DNA of 64,000 bases from Nitrospirota bacterium (GCA_029864405.1 JAOTTP010000003.1:1-64000); one strand, 5' to 3'; shown: positions 46,962 through 57,932, counted from the first letter of the stretch. Notes: generated from the sequence alone by a model not told the origin. Program-made: numbers and translations.

Positions 46962-48791
46962 ATGTGTGGAATTATTGGATATGTCGGAGGAGAATCAGCG
47001 ACCCCTATTTTAGTGGCCGGGCTACAACGGCTGGAATATCGAGGGTACGACTCCGCAGGGATCGCGATTCAACATAATGGAGAGTTGACGATTCGAAGGA
47101 GCGTGGGCAAGCTCACGAATCTCCAAGCGGTCTTGCAAAACGGGGCCGTCGCCGGAAGGACAGGTATCGGTCATACTCGTTGGGCCACACATGGTCGTCC
47201 CTCTGAACAAAATGCCCATCCTCACCGTTCGGGAGAGATCGTCCTCGTCCATAACGGCATCATTGAAAATTTTCTAGACCTCCGCCATCGATTGGAATTA
47301 GAAGGCTATCGATTCGAGTCTGAAACCGACACGGAGGTCATTGCGCACTTATTATCCTCGCTTACAAAAAAAGGGCATGGGCTTCAAGAGGCGGTCAGGC
47401 TCATTGCTCATGACTTACACGGCAGCTATGCCATCGCCGTGATGTCGTTGGCTGAGCCGGGGCGGATTGTCGTCAGTCGTTCAGGATGTCCCCTGGTCAT
47501 TGGTCAAAATGAAAAAGGAGCCTTTTTGGCCTCTGATGTCACTCCTCTCTTAGCGCATATTCGGGAAGTGGTGTTTCTCGAAGACGGAGATGTGGCCATT
47601 TTAGAAAGCTCCGGTATCACCCTTTTGGATCCGGACGGCAAACCGAAAGATTTTAACCCGGTCACCATTGACTGGGATGCTGAGGCGGCTGAAAAAGGGG
47701 GCTATCCGGATTTCATGTTGAAAGAAATTCACGAACAGCCTCAAGTCATCATGGATACCCTTCGGGGCCGGTTTCAGTATGAAACGGGAGAAGCGGATCT
47801 TCCCGATCTGGCCATGACTGACGAGGAGTTGCTCAACGCCAGGCGAATCTGGATTGTCGCGTGTGGGACGTCCTGGCACTCAGGGCTCGTCGGGAAATAT
47901 TTATTCGAAGAAATGATTCGACGACCCGTTCAGGTGGATATCGGTTCGGAGTTTCGATATCGGGAGCCCATGATTCAAAAAGACGATTTGTTTATTGCTA
48001 TTTCACAATCAGGCGAGACGGCGGATACATTGGCGGCGGCACGGGAAGCCAAACACCGAGGGGCGCGTGTCCTGGCCATTGTGAATGTGGTGGGGAGCAC
48101 TCTGGCTCGCGAAGCCGATGGGGTGATTTACACGAGATGTGGCCCTGAGATTAGCGTGGCCTCCACGAAAGCCTTTACCGGGCAGGTGATTGCCTTATAT
48201 TTATTAGCCTTGCATGTGGGACGGGTTCGTCGCACGTTAAGTGCGGAGGAAGGACGGTGGTGGTTGGATCATTTCCTCCTGCTTCCCGGCCAGGTCGAGC
48301 ATATTCTCAAGCAAGAGGCGGCCATTCAAGCCATTGCCAATCAGTATTATCAAAAACGAAATTTTTTGTATTTGGGTCGGGGCATTAATTATCCCATTGC
48401 GTTGGAAGGTGCCTTGAAACTCAAAGAAATCTCCTATATTCATGCAGAGGGGTATGCGGCGGGAGAGATGAAGCATGGCCCAATCGCGTTGATTGATGAA
48501 GACATGCCCGTGGTCGTGTTATCGCCGAAAGATCGGCTCTATGAAAAGTCTGTCAGCAATTTAATGGAAGTGCGAGCCAGAAGTGCCCCCGTGATTGCGT
48601 TTGTGACCGAAGGGGATCATGGCTTGGATCAGGTTGCCGATCACGTGTTTGCGATCCCTGCTGTCCATCCGCTCTTGACCCCGATTCTGTTTACCGTGGG
48701 GCTGCAACTGTTGGCCTATCATATCGCGGTGTTGCGAGGGGTCGATATTGACCGTCCGAGAAATCTTGCCAAGAGTGTCACGGTTGAGTAG
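46962..48791 (+). CDS. glmS: glutamine-fructose-6-phosphate aminotransferase
   Basis: MCGIIGYVGGESATPILVAGLQRLEYRGYDSAGIAI; SIS domains; C-terminal DIDRPRNLAKSVTVE. Confidence 0.97.
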   Translation: MCGIIGYVGGESATPILVAGLQRLEYRGYDSAGIAIQHNGELTIRRSVGKLTNLQAVLQNGAVAGRTGIGHTRWATHGRPSEQNAHPHRSGEIVLVHNGIIENFLDLRHRLELEGYRFESETDTEVIAHLLSSLTKKGHGLQEAVRLIAHDLHGSYAIAVMSLAEPGRIVVSRSGCPLVIGQNEKGAFLASDVTPLLAHIREVVFLEDGDVAILESSGITLLDPDGKPKDFNPVTIDWDAEAAEKGGYPDFMLKEIHEQPQVIMDTLRGRFQYETGEADLPDLAMTDEELLNARRIWIVACGTSWHSGLVGKYLFEEMIRRPVQVDIGSEFRYREPMIQKDDLFIAISQSGETADTLAAAREAKHRGARVLAIVNVVGSTLAREADGVIYTRCGPEISVASTKAFTGQVIALYLLALHVGRVRRTLSAEEGRWWLDHFLLLPGQVEHILKQEAAIQAIANQYYQKRNFLYLGRGINYPIALEGALKLKEISYIHAEGYAAGEMKHGPIALIDEDMPVVVLSPKDRLYEKSVSNLMEVRARSAPVIAFVTEGDHGLDQVADHVFAIPAVHPLLTPILFTVGLQLLAYHIAVLRGVDIDRPRNLAKSVTVE

Positions 48792-48867
48792 GGAGTCCTT
48801 CCGATATCCCACCAGGGTTTTTCCTGTCTTGTCCCCACGGCTTCTATCAATTGGAGCGTATTGAATC

Positions 48868-49962
48868 ATGGAGACCATGATCGTGACCGGAGGCGCTGGC
48901 TTTATTGGCGCCAATTTCGTTCGGATGGCCCTTCACAAGACCGAGGCACGGATCGTGGTGGTGGACAAGTTGACCTATGCGGGCCATCGAGAAAATCTTG
49001 ATGGATTGTGGGACCATCCTCGTCTAGATTTTATCCAGGCAGATATTGCCGATGCGGAAGAAATGACCAGAGTCATGGATTCATTTTCTCCCCGGTGGTT
49101 GTTGAATTTTGCAGCTGAATCGCATGTGGACCGGTCGATTGACGACCCGTATCCCTTTATTCATACCAATGTCACGGGAACGCTGGTGTTGTTAGACGTG
49201 GTGCGGCGTTTCCTGAAGCACCGTGCTGTGGACCATCAACAGCAGTTTCGGTTCCTGCATGTCTCGACTGATGAAGTGTATGGCACGTTGGGCCCGACCG
49301 GGTTGTTCTCCGAAGACACGCCCTATGCACCCAACTCGCCGTATGCGGCGTCGAAAGCCAGCGCAGATCATTTGGTGCGCGCCTTCTATCACACCTATGG
49401 TCTTCCCACGCTGATGACCAATTGTTCCAATAACTATGGTCCCTATCAATTTCCTGAAAAACTCATTCCATTGATGGTGTTAAATGCGCTAGAAGGCCGA
49501 TCGCTTCCGATTTATGGGAACGGGCAGAATATACGGGACTGGTTGTTTGTTGAAGATCATTGTGAGGGCCTCCTCCTGGTTCTTCTGGAAGGCACGCCTG
49601 GGGAAAAATATAACCTGGGAGGACGGTCGGAGCGATCGAATCTTGATGTCATCGAAGCTCTATGCCGGATTTTGGAAGATGTTGCGCCCAGTGGTTCGAA
49701 TCCTTCCCTCTCTCAACGTGGCATCACACGATATACAGACCTGAAAGTATTTGTGGCTGACCGTCCCGGGCATGATTTTCGTTATGGAATTGATACCACC
49801 AAGGTCCAATCGCAATTGGGATGGAGCCCACGCCACTCTTTTGAGTCTGGCTTGCGGCGGACCATTGAATGGTACGTCGCCAACCGCCAATGGTGTCAGA
49901 CCGTGACGGCGAACTCCTATCAACGGGAACGACTCGGGTTAGCCTCCGTCCCCTCGACATAG
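48868..49962 (+). CDS. rfbB: dTDP-glucose 4,6-dehydratase
   Basis: IVTGGAGFIGANFVRMAL; HVSTDEVYGTLGPTGLFSEDTPYAPNSPYAASKASADHLVRAFYHTYGLP. Confidence 0.94.
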   Translation: METMIVTGGAGFIGANFVRMALHKTEARIVVVDKLTYAGHRENLDGLWDHPRLDFIQADIADAEEMTRVMDSFSPRWLLNFAAESHVDRSIDDPYPFIHTNVTGTLVLLDVVRRFLKHRAVDHQQQFRFLHVSTDEVYGTLGPTGLFSEDTPYAPNSPYAASKASADHLVRAFYHTYGLPTLMTNCSNNYGPYQFPEKLIPLMVLNALEGRSLPIYGNGQNIRDWLFVEDHCEGLLLVLLEGTPGEKYNLGGRSERSNLDVIEALCRILEDVAPSGSNPSLSQRGITRYTDLKVFVADRPGHDFRYGIDTTKVQSQLGWSPRHSFESGLRRTIEWYVANRQWCQTVTANSYQRERLGLASVPST

Positions 49963-50033
49963 GGGCAGGGACGTTCTGTCGTATGGCAAGGTGACATGAG
50001 CATGATGAAGACATTGGGAGGCAAAGGGGCACG

Positions 50034-50909
50034 ATGAAGGGAATCATCTTAGCGGGCGGATCGGGAACTCGACTTTATCCCTTGACCCACGCGGTCAGCA
50101 AACAACTCATGCCGGTTTTTGATAAACCGATGATCTATTATCCATTGTCGACCCTCATGCTTGCTGGAATCCGCGAAATTCTGGTGATTACGACCCCGCA
50201 TGAGCAGGAAGGGTTTGTCCGGTTGTTAGGAGATGGCAGTCATCTCGGGCTCACGATCCTCTACCAAGTCCAACCACGACCGGAAGGAATCGCCCAAGCC
50301 TTTGTAATTGGGCGTGAGTTTATCGGGCAAGATCGAGTGGCGCTTATTCTTGGTGATAATATTTTTTATGGGCATGGGCTGTCTCGCTATCTTCAAGAAG
50401 CGGCCTCCCAGGCCTCGGGGGCGCAAGTCTTTGCCTATCAGGTTCGGGATCCGGAACGATACGGAGTGGTGACCTTTAATGATCGCGGGCAAGCCACCAG
50501 CCTGGAAGAAAAGCCTGCCCATCCCAAGTCACCCTATGCAGTGACCGGTTTATATTTTTATGACAATCAGGTTGTGGCCATTGCCGATTCTCTCAAGCCT
50601 TCGGCGAGAGGAGAGGTAGAAATCACTGATGTGAATAGAACCTATTTAGAGGCCGGATCTCTGCATGTTCAGGTGCTAGGGCGAGGCATTGCCTGGTTGG
50701 ATACGGGAACTCACGAATCCCTCATGCAAGCGGCCCATTATATTCAAGTGTTACAAGAACGACAGGGGTTAATGGTTTCCTGCCCGGAAGAGATCGCCTA
50801 CAAGATGGGGTACATTCAGGCAGGCGATGTGTTGCGTGTGGCTACGAAAATGAAAGACAACGGGTACGGGCAATACTTGCTGCATTTGGTGAATCAGAGA
50901 CAGTCATAA
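50034..50909 (+). CDS. rfbA: glucose-1-phosphate thymidylyltransferase
   Basis: [55 protein letters not shown]. Confidence 0.95.
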   Translation: MKGIILAGGSGTRLYPLTHAVSKQLMPVFDKPMIYYPLSTLMLAGIREILVITTPHEQEGFVRLLGDGSHLGLTILYQVQPRPEGIAQAFVIGREFIGQDRVALILGDNIFYGHGLSRYLQEAASQASGAQVFAYQVRDPERYGVVTFNDRGQATSLEEKPAHPKSPYAVTGLYFYDNQVVAIADSLKPSARGEVEITDVNRTYLEAGSLHVQVLGRGIAWLDTGTHESLMQAAHYIQVLQERQGLMVSCPEEIAYKMGYIQAGDVLRVATKMKDNGYGQYLLHLVNQRQS

Positions 50910-50915
50910 CCGGTT

Positions 50916-51470
50916 ATGAAATTTCTCCCAACCCAGCTGCCGGGGGTGCTCATAGTCGAGCCTGATGTCTATCGCGATCAACGCGGATGGTTTTTAGAAA
51001 CGTATCATGTTCAAAAGTATCAGGAGGCAGGGATTCTGCTTCCATTTGTGCAGGATAATTGTTCATCGTCAGTCCAAGGAACGCTTCGTGGTCTTCACTT
51101 TCAACTGACTCGCCTTCAAGGGAAGTTAGTTCGCGTGATCCGGGGGGAAATCTTTGACGTCGCGGTCGACATTCGTCAGGGGTCCCCGACTTTTGCCTCG
51201 TGGGTGGGGGTGACCTTATCGGCACAGAATTTCAGACAAATCTATCTTCCTCCGGGTTTTGCCCATGGATTTTGTGTCCTCAGCGAGGTGGCGGAAGTGG
51301 AGTACAAATGTACCGATGTCTATGCGCCTGGTGGTGATGTGACCATTCGATGGGATGACCCACGTATTGGCATTCAATGGCCGATCGAACGTCCACTTCT
51401 CTCCACGAAGGATGCTGCTGGGCAGTTACTCGACGACCTGTGCGACCAACTTCCGGATTATCGGCCATGA
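50916..51470 (+). CDS. rfbC: dTDP-4-dehydrorhamnose 3,5-epimerase
   Basis: PGVLIVEPDVYRDQRGWFLETYHVQKY...FVQDNCSSSVQGTLRGLHFQ...IYLPPGFAHGFCVLSEVAEVEYKCTDVY. Confidence 0.95.
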   Translation: MKFLPTQLPGVLIVEPDVYRDQRGWFLETYHVQKYQEAGILLPFVQDNCSSSVQGTLRGLHFQLTRLQGKLVRVIRGEIFDVAVDIRQGSPTFASWVGVTLSAQNFRQIYLPPGFAHGFCVLSEVAEVEYKCTDVYAPGGDVTIRWDDPRIGIQWPIERPLLSTKDAAGQLLDDLCDQLPDYRP

Positions 51471-52303
51471 GGCAGAATCGAATTTTAATCACAGGGGCTC
51501 AAGGGCAATTAGGCCAGGCGCTACAACGGCAATATGCCGACCACGAGGTCACGGCCTGGGACCTCCAGGATCTGGATATCACTCAGTTTGATGAGGTCAA
51601 GAAAGCTCTTGATCAGCTACGACCACACATCGTGATCAATGCGGCAGCTTTTACGCAGGTAGATGAGGCGGAAGTCAAGCAGGATGCCGCATACCGGGGC
51701 AATGCCCTGGGCCCGAAGAATCTTGCCGTGGTGACGAATAATATGGGAATGACTCTTATCCATTTTTCCACCGATTATGTGTTTGATGGTCGGCAGAATC
51801 GGCCGTATCATGAATTCGATCGCACGAATCCGTTAGGTGTCTATGGACACAGTAAGTTAGCCGGTGAAGAGGCGGTGCGGGTCGCGAATCCCCGGCATTT
51901 TATTGTCAGGACGGCTTGGCTCTATCACACCGTTGGAAAGAACTTTGCCAATACGATTTGTCGAATGGCTGGACGAGAGGTGGTTAAAGTCGTGAGCGAC
52001 CAGTATGGGTCACCCACCTTTGCCCCTCATCTCGCTCAGGCGGTATTCCAGTTAGGCGAGACCGATGCGTTTGGAACCTATCACATAGCCGGTACCGGCG
52101 GAACCAGTTGGTACGAATTGACCCAAGCGCTCTATCAGGCGTTGGGCATTCAGACAGCGGTTGTGCCCATCCCCACCGCTCAATTTCCTCGCCCGGCCAG
52201 ACGGCCCGCTTATGCCGTGCTCACGTCTGTACAAGATCCCTTGATTCAATTGCCATCCTGGGAAGAAGGCGTACGTGATTTTGCCAGTCAGTGGAAAGGC
52301 TAG
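51467..52303 (+). CDS. rfbD: dTDP-4-dehydrorhamnose reductase
   Basis: MRQNRILITGAQGQLGQALQRQY...LIHFSTDYVFDGRQNRPYHEFDRTNPLGVYGHSKLAGEEAV; ATGA overlap with rfbC. Confidence 0.94.
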   Translation: MRQNRILITGAQGQLGQALQRQYADHEVTAWDLQDLDITQFDEVKKALDQLRPHIVINAAAFTQVDEAEVKQDAAYRGNALGPKNLAVVTNNMGMTLIHFSTDYVFDGRQNRPYHEFDRTNPLGVYGHSKLAGEEAVRVANPRHFIVRTAWLYHTVGKNFANTICRMAGREVVKVVSDQYGSPTFAPHLAQAVFQLGETDAFGTYHIAGTGGTSWYELTQALYQALGIQTAVVPIPTAQFPRPARRPAYAVLTSVQDPLIQLPSWEEGVRDFASQWKG

Positions 52304-52370
52304 GGGTCGTCCTCTGTTCTGTGAATCATCTTCTGTGGATCATCAGGTGAAAGAAAGGTATTCATAAACG

Positions 52371-53180
52371 ATGGGCTACATCGAAGCGGTGGTGCTTGCG
52401 GTTATTCAAGGACTCACGGAATTCCTCCCGGTATCCTCTTCCGGACATTTAGTCCTGGCCCAACATTGGTTTGGCCATTTTAGTGAGACGAACTTGTTGT
52501 ATGACATTATGTTGCATCTTGCTACGGTGACGGCGATCCTGGTGTATTTTCGTCATGATCTCCTTACTTTGGGCTTGGGCTATGTCGGATGGACCACCAC
52601 GCAAGGCAGTCTGTTCCAGGGATTTGAACGGCGGACGATTCATTATGTCCTGCTCGCCTCCATTCCCACGGCGATCATTGGATTAGGCATTCGATCCATC
52701 GGTCTTGAAACCCTGGTTCAGCCCTCCGTCGTGGCCGTCATGTTGCTGTTCACCGGAGTGATTCTCTGGTTGGGACGAGGAAGAAGCAGTGCTCGTGGCA
52801 TTCAGGACATGGGCATTCGGGATGCACTGGCGATTGGCATTGTGCAAGGTGTGGCCGTCTTTCCCGGGATTTCCCGATCCGGATCAACCATTGCCAGTGG
52901 AGTGCTGTTGGGCTTGGATCGTGAATTGTCGGCTCGGTTTTCGCTGCTGATTTCCATGCCCGCCATTGTGGGGGCGACGATCTTGGAAATTGGGAAAGGA
53001 ATGGGTCAGATTCATGAACCGATCGGCGTCTATGTGGTGGGAATGGTGGTGGCAGCTTTAGTGGGGTATGGATCAATTTCGTTGATCATCAAACTTGTCA
53101 GACAGGATCACTTCCATTTGTTCTCTTATTATCTGTGGCCACTCGGAATAAGTATTCTACTTTGGGATACGTTGAAATAG
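52371..53180 (+). CDS. uppP: undecaprenyl-diphosphatase
   Basis: AVVLAVIQGLTEFLPVSSSGHLVLAQHWFG...VFPGISRSGSTIASGVLLGLDRELSARFSLL. Confidence 0.95.
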   Translation: MGYIEAVVLAVIQGLTEFLPVSSSGHLVLAQHWFGHFSETNLLYDIMLHLATVTAILVYFRHDLLTLGLGYVGWTTTQGSLFQGFERRTIHYVLLASIPTAIIGLGIRSIGLETLVQPSVVAVMLLFTGVILWLGRGRSSARGIQDMGIRDALAIGIVQGVAVFPGISRSGSTIASGVLLGLDRELSARFSLLISMPAIVGATILEIGKGMGQIHEPIGVYVVGMVVAALVGYGSISLIIKLVRQDHFHLFSYYLWPLGISILLWDTLK

Positions 53181-53217
53181 ATACCGCTTCTCTCCTTAGC
53201 CACCGTCTCGCGCTGTT

Positions 53218-54705
53218 TTACATCTCCTTCTCCTCTTCCATGTCCTTTTTCGTTCGGCGGGCCACGCCGGACTCAATTGCCGCCTGAGAGACAGCCTTGG
53301 CGACTTTAGGAACCACCTGTTTGTCGAACACGCTGGGAATAATATATTCCTCACTGAGCGCGGAGTCAGGAATCATCTTCGAGAGGGCATGAGCCGCAGC
53401 AATGAGCATCGGTTCATTAATCGTTTTGGCTTGCACGTCAAGGGCTCCACGAAAGATGCCGGGAAACGACAAGAGGTTGTTGCATTGATTGGGATAATCC
53501 GATCGCCCGCTGGCATACACGCGACAGTGGGGAATGGCCGCGTCCGGTAGAATTTCCGGGTCAGGATTGGCTAACGCAAACACAATGGGATCCTTGGCCA
53601 TGAGAGCTAAGTCTTCGGATTTTAAAATATTGGCACTGGAAAGACCGATGACCACATGGGCGTCTTTCAGTGCGTCCTGAACGGTTCCCGTCGGCTGATC
53701 ATACTGAATGAGGGTGCGAAGAGTATGGCGATGCGGCAGAAGCTCTTCCACCGGTCGATTCAACACGAGGCCCTGCTTGTCGCATCCCTTGAGCCGGGTG
53801 ACTCCGGCTCCCAGGAGCAATTCACAACAGGCGGTGCCGGCCGCCCCCAATCCAATAACCACCACTGAAACGTCATTGATGGATCGCCGGGTGACTTTTA
53901 ATGCATTGAGAAGCGCGCCAAGGATGACCACAGCCGTTCCATGCTGATCATCATGCATGACCGGGATATCCAGCTCGGCTTGCAGCCGGCGCTCAATGTC
54001 AAAGCATCGAGGGGCACTGATGTCTTCCAGATTAATGCCTCCAAATGAGGGAGAAATGGCTAGCACCGTCCGGATAATCTCTTCCGAATCCTGGGTATTG
54101 AGACAGAGAGGCCAGGCATCGATTCCGGCAAATTGATGAAACAACATCGCTTTGCCTTCCATGACTGGCAAGGCCGCGAGGGGGCCGAGATTTCCTAAGC
54201 CCAGAATGGCCGATCCGTCCGTCACGACGGCAATGCTGTTACTTTTCGTCGTAAAGGAATAGGCTTTTTTCTCATCCGCGGCAATCGCTTTGACGACACG
54301 CCCGACTCCAGGCGTATAGACCATGGACAAGGTATTTCTGGTTTTCACGGGAAACTTGCTTTCCACCCGGATTTTTCCACCTAAATGCATCAGGAAAATT
54401 CGATCCGATGAAGCGATAACCCGGACATCGGACAACGTATTCAGCCGTTTCAGGACCCGTTCGCCATGTTCTTCACTTTGGACATCCAGAGTAATATCAC
54501 GGATCACCTTGGTGCGAGTGGCCGAAACCATATCGTAGGCGCCCAAACTGGCGCCTTCTTCGGCGATGGCAGTGGCTAATTGGGCGAAGACGCCGGTCCG
54601 TTGAGTCAGTTCTAATCGGACGGCCATCCGGTAATTGGAATAGGGGCCGATGTCTTGCGAGGAACTTTGACCATTTTGCTGTCGTTTAAAAAAACTCCAC
54701 ACCAA
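53218..54705 (-). CDS. NAD(P)-dependent malic enzyme with N-terminal ACT domain
   Basis: ACT-like YRMAVRLELTQRTGVFAQLATAIAEEGASLGAYDMV; malic enzyme VYTPGVGRVVKAIAADEKKAYSFTTKSNSIAVVTDGSAILGLGNLGPLAALPVMEGKAMLF. Confidence 0.92.
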   Translation of the reverse strand: MVWSFFKRQQNGQSSSQDIGPYSNYRMAVRLELTQRTGVFAQLATAIAEEGASLGAYDMVSATRTKVIRDITLDVQSEEHGERVLKRLNTLSDVRVIASSDRIFLMHLGGKIRVESKFPVKTRNTLSMVYTPGVGRVVKAIAADEKKAYSFTTKSNSIAVVTDGSAILGLGNLGPLAALPVMEGKAMLFHQFAGIDAWPLCLNTQDSEEIIRTVLAISPSFGGINLEDISAPRCFDIERRLQAELDIPVMHDDQHGTAVVILGALLNALKVTRRSINDVSVVVIGLGAAGTACCELLLGAGVTRLKGCDKQGLVLNRPVEELLPHRHTLRTLIQYDQPTGTVQDALKDAHVVIGLSSANILKSEDLALMAKDPIVFALANPDPEILPDAAIPHCRVYASGRSDYPNQCNNLLSFPGIFRGALDVQAKTINEPMLIAAAHALSKMIPDSALSEEYIIPSVFDKQVVPKVAKAVSQAAIESGVARRTKKDMEEEKEM

Positions 54706-55173
54706 TAATTTCCTCCTCTTCAGTTGCGGTATTGAAGAACTTCCATCGATTTAGGCGTAAAGTATAGTCCTTTTCTATTATTGTATCGGATAATCCAAGT
54801 TAGGGGTATGTGCTGGCGGACGGAAATGGGCCATTACCATAGGCTAGAAAGCTTTTAAGGAATGAAAGAAATGATGCCGGGGTTCGTCCAGGCGGCAGAG
54901 GCCTAATTGCTGGCGGCGTCCCGAAGGGCGCGACCCTACCTTCGGCAACAGGGCGCAAAACCAGTGGCCCTCGGCATGGCTCTGTAATGGGCTTTACTTT
55001 TCGACCGCGCCGCAGGCGCCATACCATTAACATCCAAGAATACAGAATACGACGCTCTTGGCGCATGTGATGCTGGTAATGCCAAGCTGCGTCAATATTG
55101 AGCACGTAACCTGGAGATCATGGTATCGTCCCTGGTCTTTGACGGAAGCGAAATTTCCTCGTACCTGTGAACC

Positions 55174-56640
55174 ATGATCATGGAATCAGAACAACCGGTT
55201 GATCCTCAGTCCCATTCCCGCCCAGATCTTCAAGGAGAAATCCATTTTTCCCGTTTGCTGACCGCCGTGTGTTTGGTGGTGTGTGCAGCTGGAATGGGAT
55301 TGTTGTTTTGGGCGGTGACTCTTTCTGATGATGTGCGCCTGGCTTCACCTGAAAGCCGTGATCTTGAACGGATTGCCAGCCGAATGCTGGGTTTTGAATC
55401 TCGTTTGCCTGAACTCTCGTCGTTTGAACAAGTGATGTACCGTTTGGGGGGACAAGATGGGGAGACGCAAGAACAAATCCGGCAGTGGTATGAAGAAAGG
55501 GTTGATGAACAATCCGGGCCGTTGGATGGATTGTATTTGGGAATGATCTATGGAGAAGCGGGTTTGACGGATCAACTTAGTCGGTTAGTGGCCGATTGGG
55601 AAAGGGAGAGTCATCCGCGTGCTCTTTTTCGTTGGTTGTTGGAAGTGGGGTATGTTCATGGTGAAACGTCGCCTGCTGAGTATGGTTTCTTGCAAGCGAG
55701 GTTGGCTGAAGAAGTCCCCACGAATTGGTTTTACTTTCATCTGGCGCAACGATTGGCCGATCAGGCCGGCGATCGAGGTTTGCAGGCCAATCTTCAATCG
55801 CAAGAGTATCAGTTGACCGACCCACCATTATGGAAATGGCGTGTGCTGGTCGTCGGTGAACTCGTCGTGATTGGGATTGGCGTGGTCTTGCTTCTCCGTC
55901 TTGGTTTTGCTCGCCTGACAGGCAGGGCGTCACAGAGCCAAACCGACTTGGCCGAAATCCGTGTTCCTTGGACATTCCGTGAAGGGATGGCCGTTTTAGC
56001 GCGGGGAGGAGCTCTAACGATTGTGTTGATGGGTTTGGTGGCAGTCATGCCTAATGGCATAGAAATTCTTGAAGATTATGGGATTGCCTTGCTGTATCTT
56101 CCTGCCGTCATTCTGACCTCGGTGTTGTTGTGTCGACCGAGGCAACGCTCGTTGTTGCAGGTGGTGGGCTGTTCGCATGTATGGCAACGCTTGAAGTCCA
56201 GCCTGCCGTTAGTGGTGATGTTGGTGACGCTTGGGCTGGTTGGGGACTGGTTAATTGTGCTCGGGGGAGAGGCCTTTCAGTCTTCTGTGCATTGGTCCGA
56301 ATGGTTTGTCCCACAGCTGATTTGGGGAACGCAGATTGAACTGGTGAAAACCACAATTGACTTTGTCCTTCTGGCTCCATTCTTCGAAGAACTCATTTTT
56401 CGGGGGATTCTCTTTACGACCCTCCGAACCAAATTCAGTTTTCCACTATCCATGATCGGGAGTGGGTTGATCTTCGCCTTGGCGCATGGCTATGGGGTGA
56501 TCGCGTTTCTGACCGTCTTGTGGAGTGGGTTGTTGTGGGCCTGGGCCTACGAACGGACCGGGAGTGTGATCCCTGGCATGCTGGCGCATGCCGTCAATAA
56601 CGGGGTGGTGGTGTATTCTCTTGTGGCATTTTTTCGCTAG
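55174..56640 (+). CDS. CPBP family intramembrane glutamic endopeptidase
   Basis: 488 aa, polytopic; LLAPFFEELIFRGILFTTLRTKFSFPLSMIGSGLIFALAHG...GSVIPGMLAHAVNN. Confidence 0.88.
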   Translation: MIMESEQPVDPQSHSRPDLQGEIHFSRLLTAVCLVVCAAGMGLLFWAVTLSDDVRLASPESRDLERIASRMLGFESRLPELSSFEQVMYRLGGQDGETQEQIRQWYEERVDEQSGPLDGLYLGMIYGEAGLTDQLSRLVADWERESHPRALFRWLLEVGYVHGETSPAEYGFLQARLAEEVPTNWFYFHLAQRLADQAGDRGLQANLQSQEYQLTDPPLWKWRVLVVGELVVIGIGVVLLLRLGFARLTGRASQSQTDLAEIRVPWTFREGMAVLARGGALTIVLMGLVAVMPNGIEILEDYGIALLYLPAVILTSVLLCRPRQRSLLQVVGCSHVWQRLKSSLPLVVMLVTLGLVGDWLIVLGGEAFQSSVHWSEWFVPQLIWGTQIELVKTTIDFVLLAPFFEELIFRGILFTTLRTKFSFPLSMIGSGLIFALAHGYGVIAFLTVLWSGLLWAWAYERTGSVIPGMLAHAVNNGVVVYSLVAFFR

Positions 56641-56754
56641 GAACGCCCATTTCGCCACTGAGGTTGATTTGCTCTCGTGGGGCTATTGAATAATTGATGT
56701 TTTCACCAGATTTACGCGCCCCGATACCATTGCACGGCAGTTGAGAGCAATGAG

Positions 56755-56877
56755 GGGAGTGTTGAAAAGTCCGCCAGCAGCGTTCTCGCCGCGTTGTCAT
56801 GCTCACGTACTCCTCCGTACGCTCCGCGTGCCAACTTGGCTGCGGCCTTGCTGGACGCTTTTTTTTGAACACTCCCC
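56755..56877. repeat. TIR-bearing dispersed repeat, copy 1
   Basis: ggggagtgttgaaaag...ttttttgaacactcccc terminal inverted repeats; core homologous (inverted) to 57933-58077. Confidence 0.75.
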
Positions 56878-57675
56878 TTATGATGATGAATGCCTTTCGA
56901 TGTCGTCTAAAGCGTGATACAGATCTGGAAAACGAAGGGTATAGTTGAGGTCGGTGAGGAGTTTGTGAATGGAGATCTGTTTGCCGATTTCTCGAGGGGG
57001 CGTAGGTGGGGAAATGGGAAGGCCCCACTTTGATGATGCGATTGAGAAAATCTCAGACCAGGTCCGTGGTGTCCCATCGCTGGCTACATACGTCGCACCA
57101 TTCTGAGCTCGTTCAAGAGCTTGCAAGCAGATCCCCGCAGCATCTTCCACATGGAGGAGATTCACCCACTTGGGAGTATTGCGAATCTTGCCTTTTCTCA
57201 TCCAATCCAACACATGTCGACCTGGCCCGTATAGCCCTGCCAGTCGAATGACCACAGCGCCTAATTGTGTCCGAAGATATTCTTCCCCCTGAACCCGAGG
57301 AAGGTCCGTGTTGATCGGAGTCTGTTCCGTGACTGCTCCGCAGTTGGTGCCATAGGCGGATGTGCTTCCCATCACCAGAATTCTGCCGGACTCCATGGGG
57401 CGAGCGGCGAAGAAGGATTGAACGAGATTCAAGGGCGTGGCGGGAAAACACCAGATGAGATGGGCGGGGATGGGAATGGATCGCCAGGTTTCAGGTTGGG
57501 TCAGGTCGAAATGAATTCGATGTTCAGGTGAAATATCTGAGAGATGGACATCCGGCATTCGGCTTGTGGTGAAGGCGTTCCATCCTGCTTCACAGGCCTG
57601 GTGATAGAGCCGTCGTCCGGTATAGCCCGTGCCAAGAATGACCAGCGGAAAGTATTGAAGAGAAAAATGGCTCAA
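56878..57675 (-). CDS. SDR / NAD(P)-binding Rossmann-fold protein (YeeZ-like)
   Basis: FPLVILGTGYTGRRLYHQACEAGWNAFTTSRMPD...ILVMGSTSAYGTNCGAVTEQTPINTDLPRVQGEEYLRTQLGAVVIRLAGLYGPGRHVLDWMRKG. Confidence 0.82.
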   Translation of the reverse strand: MSHFSLQYFPLVILGTGYTGRRLYHQACEAGWNAFTTSRMPDVHLSDISPEHRIHFDLTQPETWRSIPIPAHLIWCFPATPLNLVQSFFAARPMESGRILVMGSTSAYGTNCGAVTEQTPINTDLPRVQGEEYLRTQLGAVVIRLAGLYGPGRHVLDWMRKGKIRNTPKWVNLLHVEDAAGICLQALERAQNGATYVASDGTPRTWSEIFSIASSKWGLPISPPTPPREIGKQISIHKLLTDLNYTLRFPDLYHALDDIERHSSS

Positions 57676-57932
57676 GGAAAAGCTTGTCCCGAAGTTCTAC
57701 GAGGGAAGTCCCGTCTTCTTGTTCGACCTACTCCTTACCCCTTACTGTTCACTCCTCACCGGTTACCATTTACCTTTTTCATGTTACTGGTCCCGGAACC
57801 CACGCTAGCGGATCCTTCAATTTTGCTCAGGGCAGGCTTTTCAACACTTCCATGATGGGGCTGTTGAATATTTCTCATATTTTGCCTTTTCAGCAGTATA
57901 TGAGTGACAGAACCCCGCACGGGGAAAAATAC

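Noticed and set aside
56594-57028. 144-aa minus ORF with RGVFKKKRPARPQPSWHAERTEEYVSM
   Set aside because: Arises from the TIR repeat; the same peptide recurs in 57904..58140 only because the DNA repeat recurs.
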